33,965 nucleotides of DNA from Sphingomonas sp. 28-66-16 (GTDB taxonomy: Bacteria; Pseudomonadota; Alphaproteobacteria; Sphingomonadales; Sphingomonadaceae): positions 1-33,965 of the forward strand of contig NCGF01000025.1 in assembly GCA_002281485.1 (NCBI GenBank), written 5' to 3'. The translations under genes were made by a program, and so were the position numbers. Below the pieces are notes generated by a model. The model was given only the letters and a program-made list of their open reading frames with translations, made no database searches and was not told the origin of the DNA. Positions 29,457 to 33,965 of the stretch are shown here, in pieces (position 1 is the stretch's first letter; every line of letters starts with the position of its first letter).

Positions 29457-30701
29457 ATGGCCCAGCTCAGCACGCGTTCGAAACTCGAAATCCTGGCCGA
29501 TGCTGCGAAATATGATGCTTCCTGTTCATCCTCGGGATCGGTCAAGCGCCATTCGCGAGGCGGCAGGGGCATCGGATCGACCGATGGCGGGATGGGCATC
29601 TGCCATGCCTATGCCCCCGATGGTCGCTGCATCAGCCTGCTCAAGATCCTGCTCACCAACAGCTGCATCTTCGATTGCCACTATTGCATCAATCGCAAGA
29701 GCAGCAACGTCCGCCGGGCGCGCTTCACCGCCGACGAAGTCGTCCAGCTGACGCTGTCGTTCTACCGTCGCAACTATATCGAGGGGCTGTTCCTGTCGTC
29801 AGGGATCATCCATTCGTCGAACTACACGATGGAGCAGATCGTCGAAGTGGCGCGGTCGCTGCGCGAGGACCATGATTTTCGAGGCTATATCCATCTGAAG
29901 ACGATTCCCGATGCCGATCCCGCGCTGGTGCATCAGGCCGGGCTGCATGCCGATCGCGTGTCGATCAATGTCGAGCTGCCGACGGTCCAGGGCCTGAAGC
30001 GGCTGGCGCCCGAAAAATCCGAGGCCCGCATCGAAGGCGCGATGGCCGGAATGAAGTCCGCCATCATCGATACAGCGGATGCGAAGAAAAAATACCGCTC
30101 GGCGCCGCGTTTCGCGCCTGCCGGCCAATCGACGCAGATGATCGTTGGTGCCGATGCGGCCACTGATCGTGACATCGTGGTGCGTGCGGCGGGGCTCTAC
30201 GACCGGTTCGGGCTGCGACGGGTCTATTATTCGGCCTTCTCGCCGATTCCAGATGCGAGCGCCGTGCTGCCGCTCCAGCGCCCGCCGCTGATGCGCGAGC
30301 ACCGGCTATACCAGTCGGACTGGCTGATGCGCTTTTACGATTATGCCCCGCACGAGGTCGCCGAGGCGGCGGATGCCAACGGGATGATGCCGCTCGACAT
30401 CGATCCCAAGCTCGCCTGGGCGCTCAAATTTCGCGGGCGCTTCCCGGTCGACGTCAACCGGGCGCCGCGGGAGATGCTGTTGCGGGTGCCTGGGCTGGGC
30501 ACGCGCGCGGTCGACAAGATCATCGCCGCGCGGCGCTGGCGGCAGCTGGCGCTCGCCGATGTCGGGCGGCTGACGGTATCGGTGGCGAAGGTCCGGCCGT
30601 TCCTCGTCGCCAGCGATTGGCGACCCGTCGCGCTGGCCGATGCCGCGAATGTCGACGCGCTGGTGGCGCCCAAACCCCGGCAGATGGAGCTGTTCGCCTA
30701 G
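29457..30701 (+). CDS. Putative DNA modification/repair radical SAM protein
   Basis: The 414-residue protein belongs to the radical SAM family found next to UDG-like genes (TIGR03916 type). The core motif CIFDCHYC gives Cys70, Cys74 and Cys77 for the SAM-binding [4Fe-4S] cluster. Conserved cysteines Cys23, Cys49 and Cys58 precede it and may serve a second site. Residues about 329-385 (FPVDVNRAPREMLLRVPGLG and onward) form a helix-hairpin-helix like that of ComEA or DNA repair enzymes, implying DNA contact. The reaction is unknown. The start MAQLSTRSKLEILADAAKYD fits the family, but the only purine-rich element is a weak GGAA. It overlaps the LexA promoter and is followed after 28 nt by the UdgX fusion. 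Confidence 0.9.
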   Translation: MAQLSTRSKLEILADAAKYDASCSSSGSVKRHSRGGRGIGSTDGGMGICHAYAPDGRCISLLKILLTNSCIFDCHYCINRKSSNVRRARFTADEVVQLTLSFYRRNYIEGLFLSSGIIHSSNYTMEQIVEVARSLREDHDFRGYIHLKTIPDADPALVHQAGLHADRVSINVELPTVQGLKRLAPEKSEARIEGAMAGMKSAIIDTADAKKKYRSAPRFAPAGQSTQMIVGADAATDRDIVVRAAGLYDRFGLRRVYYSAFSPIPDASAVLPLQRPPLMREHRLYQSDWLMRFYDYAPHEVAEAADANGMMPLDIDPKLAWALKFRGRFPVDVNRAPREMLLRVPGLGTRAVDKIIAARRWRQLALADVGRLTVSVAKVRPFLVASDWRPVALADAANVDALVAPKPRQMELFA

Positions 30702-30729
30702 GGGCGACCGGGGGCGAAGGAGCGATATG

Positions 30730-32124
30730 ATGCACATCGTCCGGCTCGATGACGAAGACGATTTCGAGGGCTGGCGCGGCGCCGTTCGGACGTTGATGGC
30801 GCAGGGCGTGCCGCCGGATCAGGTCGTGTGGCAGGTGGGCGACGATGCCGGCGACCTGTTCGGTGATGGGATCACTGCCGGCGATCGGGCCGCCGCCAGC
30901 TTCACGGTGCCTCGCGCCTTCGTCGATCTGGCGCGCAAGGCCGTGCTGCACACCGATCCGGAGCGGTTCGCGCTGCTGCACCGGCTGCTCGTCCGGCTTC
31001 GAGACCAACCCAGGTTGATCGACGATCATGCCGATCCGGCGGTACGCAAGCTCGAGGGGCTCGCCAAACAGGTCCGCCGCGACATTCACAAGATGCGGGC
31101 GTTCGTCCGCTTCCGCGAAATCGAGGATGGCGACGAGGCCCGCTATGTCGCGTGGTTCGAGCCCGAATGCCACATCGTCCGCTACAACGCCGGCTTCTTC
31201 GTCGATCGTTTCGCGTCGATGCGGTGGTCGATCCTCACGCCGGCGTTGTCGATCCACTGGGACGGCACGACGCTCGTCGAAGCGCCGGGGGCATCGAAGG
31301 CCGACGCGCCCGACGGCGATCCGATCGAGGCGCTATGGAAGGGCTATTACGCCGCGATCTTCAATCCTGCGCGGCTCAAGGTCGGCGCGATGCTCAAGGA
31401 AATGCCACGCAAATATTGGAAGAACATGCCCGAAACCGCGCTGGTGCCGGGCCTCATCGCGGGCGCGCAGGCGCGCGAGGCGGCGATGGTCAACGCCGCG
31501 CGCACGCGGACCGGGGGCGATATCGAGGCGGCGTGGGCGGCGCTGCGCGAAGAGGCGATGGGCTGCACACGCTGCCCGCTGCACCGCAATGCGACGCAGA
31601 CCGTGTTCGGCGAAGGGCCGGTCGATGCCGACTTGATGATCGTGGGGGAGCAGCCGGGTGATCAGGAGGATCTCGCCGGCCACCCCTTTGTCGGCCCTGC
31701 GGGGCAGGTCTTCGATCGCGCGCTCGCCCAGGCCGGCATCGAACGGGCGCGCGTCTACGTCACCAATGCGGTCAAGCATTTCAAGTTCGAGCCGCGCGGG
31801 AAGCGACGAATCCACGCCAAGCCCGACGCTGGCGAGATCACCGCCTGTCGGTGGTGGATCGAGCAGGAGCGCGCGTTGATCAAGCCCCGGCTGACGCTGG
31901 CGCTCGGCGCGACGGCGGCACGCGCGTTGCTCGGGCGGCCCGTAACGGTCAGTCGGGAACGCGGGCGGCCGATCGATTTGCCCGGCGATCAGGGGCGCGG
32001 CTGGATTACCGTCCACCCGAGCTATCTGCTTCGCCTGCCCGACGAACGCACGCGAGACACCGAATTTGCGCGCTTCGTCGACGACCTGAAGGCGGCGCAT
32101 CTCGCCTGTCGCGCGTCGGCCTGA
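30730..32124 (+). CDS. udgX: DUF4130-UdgX fusion: covalent-type uracil-DNA glycosylase
   Basis: The 464-residue protein fuses an N-terminal DUF4130 domain (about 1-245; RFREIEDGDEARYVAWFEPE, MPRKYWKNMPE; function unknown) to a UdgX-type UDG (about 265-464). The UDG part shows an Fe-S pair CTRCPL (Cys279, Cys282), the active-site motif GEQPGDQED (306-314), TNAVKHFKFEPRGKRRIH (345-362) and C-terminal HPSYLLRL. KRRIH is the UdgX loop whose histidine (here His362) forms a covalent bond with the deoxyribose after uracil excision. Cys373, and probably His350, complete the cluster site. ATGs at 30727 and 30730 are possible; 30730 is 7 nt from AAGGAG and gives MHIVRLD. It is in one operon with the rSAM gene under a LexA-like box. 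Confidence 0.92.
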   Translation: MHIVRLDDEDDFEGWRGAVRTLMAQGVPPDQVVWQVGDDAGDLFGDGITAGDRAAASFTVPRAFVDLARKAVLHTDPERFALLHRLLVRLRDQPRLIDDHADPAVRKLEGLAKQVRRDIHKMRAFVRFREIEDGDEARYVAWFEPECHIVRYNAGFFVDRFASMRWSILTPALSIHWDGTTLVEAPGASKADAPDGDPIEALWKGYYAAIFNPARLKVGAMLKEMPRKYWKNMPETALVPGLIAGAQAREAAMVNAARTRTGGDIEAAWAALREEAMGCTRCPLHRNATQTVFGEGPVDADLMIVGEQPGDQEDLAGHPFVGPAGQVFDRALAQAGIERARVYVTNAVKHFKFEPRGKRRIHAKPDAGEITACRWWIEQERALIKPRLTLALGATAARALLGRPVTVSRERGRPIDLPGDQGRGWITVHPSYLLRLPDERTRDTEFARFVDDLKAAHLACRASA

Positions 32125-32154
32125 GGGGGCGATGCCACCCGGCCGGCGCGAATG

Positions 32155-33738
32155 CTAGCGGATCAACCCCGCCTGCCCCGACCCGACATCGGCATGCTCA
32201 CGATATTTCGGCGCCACCCGCGCCTTGCTCGCCTGTTCATAGACATAGCCCGCGTCGAGCAGCGCCTGTTCGCTATGCGCCGGACCGATGAACGACAGAC
32301 CGACCGGCAGTCCCTTTACCAGCCCCATCGGCACCGTCAGATTGGGATAGCCCGATACGGCCGGGAGTTCGGACGAGGAGGGACCGTGACCGTCGTCGCC
32401 ATAGACCGGCTCGACGAGCCAGGCTGGGCCGGTCGTCGGCTCGACGAGGATCGTCGCCTTGGCGGTGGCGAGCATCGCATCGATGCCTTCGGCACCCGCC
32501 AGCCGCACCGATTTGGCGCGCGCGCCGAGATATTCGGCATCGGCGAGCCCGCGCGTCTTTTCGGCGGCCAGGAAGGTTTCCTGACCGAAATAGGGCATCT
32601 CCGCCGCCTTGTTCGCCTCGTTGAAGGCGATCACATCGGCGAGAGTCCGCGTTTTAACCGCCGCCGGCGTGGACGCGAGATAGGTGTTGAGATCGGCTTT
32701 GAGTTCGGTCAGCAGCACCGAGAATTCGGCCTCGCCGAGCCCGGCCAGCTTGGGCGCTTCGACATCGACGAGCACCGCGCCCTGGGCTTTCAGCACCGCG
32801 AGCGCGGCCGCATAGAGTTTGGCCTGATCGGGCAGCATCTCGGGATGGAGGACCGCGATCCGCACGCCCCTGAGCGAGGCGCCCGCGAGGCTCGCGGCAT
32901 AGTCCTTGCGATAGCTTGCGGCATCGCTGGTGGCCGGGTCGGCCGGATCGGCGGCGATCATCGCCGAGAACAGGATCGCTGCGTCCCTGACCGACTTCGC
33001 CATCGGCCCCGGCGTATCCTGGCTGTGGCTGATCGGCACGACACGGGTGCGGCTGACCAGGCCGATCGTCGGCTTGAGTCCGACCAGTCCGTTGATCGAC
33101 GACGGGCAGACCACCGATCCGTCGGTCTCGGTGCCGATCGCGACTGCCGCGAAGCTCGCCGCAACCGCCGCACCCGAACCGCTGGACGAGCCGCACGGCG
33201 TGCGATCGAGCGCATAGGGATTGCGCACCTGCCCACCGATCGCGCTCCACCCGCTGACCGAATTGGACGAGCGGATATTGGCCCATTCGCTGAGATTGGT
33301 CTTGCCAAGGATCACGGCCCCTGCCTTGCGCAATTCGGCCACGACCGGCGCATCGCGTCGCGTGATATTGTCCTTGAGCGCGAGGCTGCCCGCCGTCGTC
33401 GCGATCGGATCGCTCGTCTCGATATTGTCCTTGATCAGCACCGGCACGCCGTCGAGCCGCCCCAGCGACTTGCCCGACTTGCGCCGCGCATCGGCGGCCT
33501 TGGCCTGTGCCAGCGCATCGGGATTGATCGCGATTACCGCCCGCAGCGTCGGCCCCGTTCGGTCCATCGCGGCGATCCGGGCGAGATAGGCCCGCACGAT
33601 CGCCTCGCTCGAAATGTCCTTGGCCATCATCGCCTGAAGCTGATCGATCGTGGCCTCTTCGACCTTGGGCATCGTTTGGGCGACCGCAGGGGCAGCGAGC
33701 GCGGCCGCGATCATGATCGAAGAAAGTAAAAAGCGCAT
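32155..33738 (-). CDS. Exported amidase (amidase signature family)
   Basis: The 527-residue protein has a signal peptide (MRFLLSSIMIAAALAAPAVA, cleavage after residue 20). The Ser-cisSer-Lys triad is visible: Lys103 (VLIKDNIET), Ser184 in PCGSSSGSGAA, and nucleophile Ser208 in GTETDGSVVCPSS, with the usual 24-residue spacing between the serines. This periplasmic amidase would hydrolyse a small amide or peptide-like substrate; related exported enzymes are annotated amidase or, by similarity, GatA-like, but the signal peptide excludes a GatCAB role. The start at 33738 is preceded by an AGGGGG stretch. It converges with the UdgX fusion, with 30 nt between stops. Confidence 0.92.
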   Translation of the reverse strand: MRFLLSSIMIAAALAAPAVAQTMPKVEEATIDQLQAMMAKDISSEAIVRAYLARIAAMDRTGPTLRAVIAINPDALAQAKAADARRKSGKSLGRLDGVPVLIKDNIETSDPIATTAGSLALKDNITRRDAPVVAELRKAGAVILGKTNLSEWANIRSSNSVSGWSAIGGQVRNPYALDRTPCGSSSGSGAAVAASFAAVAIGTETDGSVVCPSSINGLVGLKPTIGLVSRTRVVPISHSQDTPGPMAKSVRDAAILFSAMIAADPADPATSDAASYRKDYAASLAGASLRGVRIAVLHPEMLPDQAKLYAAALAVLKAQGAVLVDVEAPKLAGLGEAEFSVLLTELKADLNTYLASTPAAVKTRTLADVIAFNEANKAAEMPYFGQETFLAAEKTRGLADAEYLGARAKSVRLAGAEGIDAMLATAKATILVEPTTGPAWLVEPVYGDDGHGPSSSELPAVSGYPNLTVPMGLVKGLPVGLSFIGPAHSEQALLDAGYVYEQASKARVAPKYREHADVGSGQAGLIR

Positions 33739-33791
33739 CGACGGCCCCCTGCAACATGCGTTGAAGTCCAGTCTGCGAGATGACCGTAAGG

Positions 33792-33811
33792 GGAGCAAGC
33801 CCGGGGTGACG
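33792..33811 (-). repeat. Half copy of the CGTCACCCCG dispersed repeat
   Basis: On the minus strand this reads CGTCACCCCGGGCTTGCTCC, matching the first 20 nt of the element at 15803 at 17 of 20 positions. It lies in the leader of the amidase gene, about 54 nt from its start. No matching second half with the CATGACG terminus was found nearby. Confidence 0.45.
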
Positions 33812-33869
33812 AAATACCTAATCAACGAGCATCGCAACCCGCGAGCCAGGGAAAAAGGGTTGAGACATG

Positions 33870-33913
33870 AAAAGAGGCTGCCGGGGGGTGCCACGCACCG
33901 CCCCGGCAACCTC
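33870..33913 (-). terminator. Terminator-like hairpin of a minus-strand transcript from beyond the window
   Basis: On the minus strand GAGG-TTGCCGGGG pairs with CCCCGGCAG-CCTC, with GGTGC/GCACC in the upper stem, and TTTT follows directly (33873-33870). This is a good intrinsic terminator for a gene entering from the right edge. One minus-strand frame ends with TGA at 33925-33923 just before it (tail MVSRAGASGR), which may be that gene's 3' end, but too little is visible to call it. The leader of the amidase gene lies just downstream. Confidence 0.5.
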
Positions 33914-33965
33914 CTGACATGGTCAGCGGCCGGAAGCTCCAGCCCGGGAGACCATGCGAGCCGCC

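Noticed and set aside
32152-33729. 525-residue plus-strand open frame opposite the amidase
   Set aside because: Arg/Gly/His-rich antisense shadow without domains; the minus strand encodes an intact amidase with catalytic triad.
33874-33960. Cobalamin riboswitch or SRP RNA on the plus strand
   Set aside because: Only a faint B12-box-like string and a GGAAG are present; the segment is too short and lacks the other conserved helices, and a coding end plus terminator on the minus strand explains part of it.

Overview
This looks like a chromosomal segment of a high-GC alphaproteobacterium, most likely a sphingomonad (Sphingomonas or a close relative). The main evidence is the housekeeping run NifU-like / rutE-like / tsaB / rimI / mucR / fur / plsC / miaB / phoH / ybeY / corC / lnt / metK / trmB, read left to right. 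Supporting signs are a MucR/Ros regulator, a Fur lacking the structural CxxC, and several GC-rich intergenic repeats of the kind common in sphingomonads. The assignment rests on recalled gene order and protein motifs; no database search was run.

Layout. Positions 1-835 hold the start of a suf iron-sulphur operon on the minus strand (sufB cut by the window edge) with its Rrf2 regulator, a perfect palindromic operator and an intergenic repeat. Next come pyrD, an exported gamma-glutamyltransferase, a long-chain acyl-CoA synthetase and an exported AhpC/TSA-type protein (1068-6364, plus strand), then a large periplasmic M16 protease (6398-9319, minus). From 9436 to 14236 runs a compact plus-strand block: Nfu-type scaffold, RutE-like nitroreductase, tsaB, rimI, mucR, (tRNA-Gly on the minus strand), fur, plsC. 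miaB follows at 14320.

The core run is interrupted in three places. Between miaB and phoH lie an inverted pair of REP-like elements, a 95-nt dispersed repeat and two lower-GC genes for unknown exported proteins. Between corC and lnt lie a PQQ-type sugar dehydrogenase, an HTH regulator and a VOC protein. Between metK and trmB lies a formate/nitrite-type channel on the opposite strand.

The most notable part is 29417-32124. A radical-SAM protein with a C-terminal helix-hairpin-helix is followed after 28 nt by a DUF4130 + UdgX fusion carrying the KRRIH motif of covalently acting uracil-DNA glycosylases. A perfect alphaproteobacterial LexA box (GTTC-N7-GTTC) sits across the promoter and ends 2 nt before the first start codon. 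This suggests a two-gene, SOS-induced DNA repair or modification operon whose chemistry is largely uncharacterised.

The right end carries a minus-strand exported amidase (32155-33738), another repeat fragment in its leader, and a terminator-like hairpin apparently belonging to a minus-strand transcript from beyond the window.
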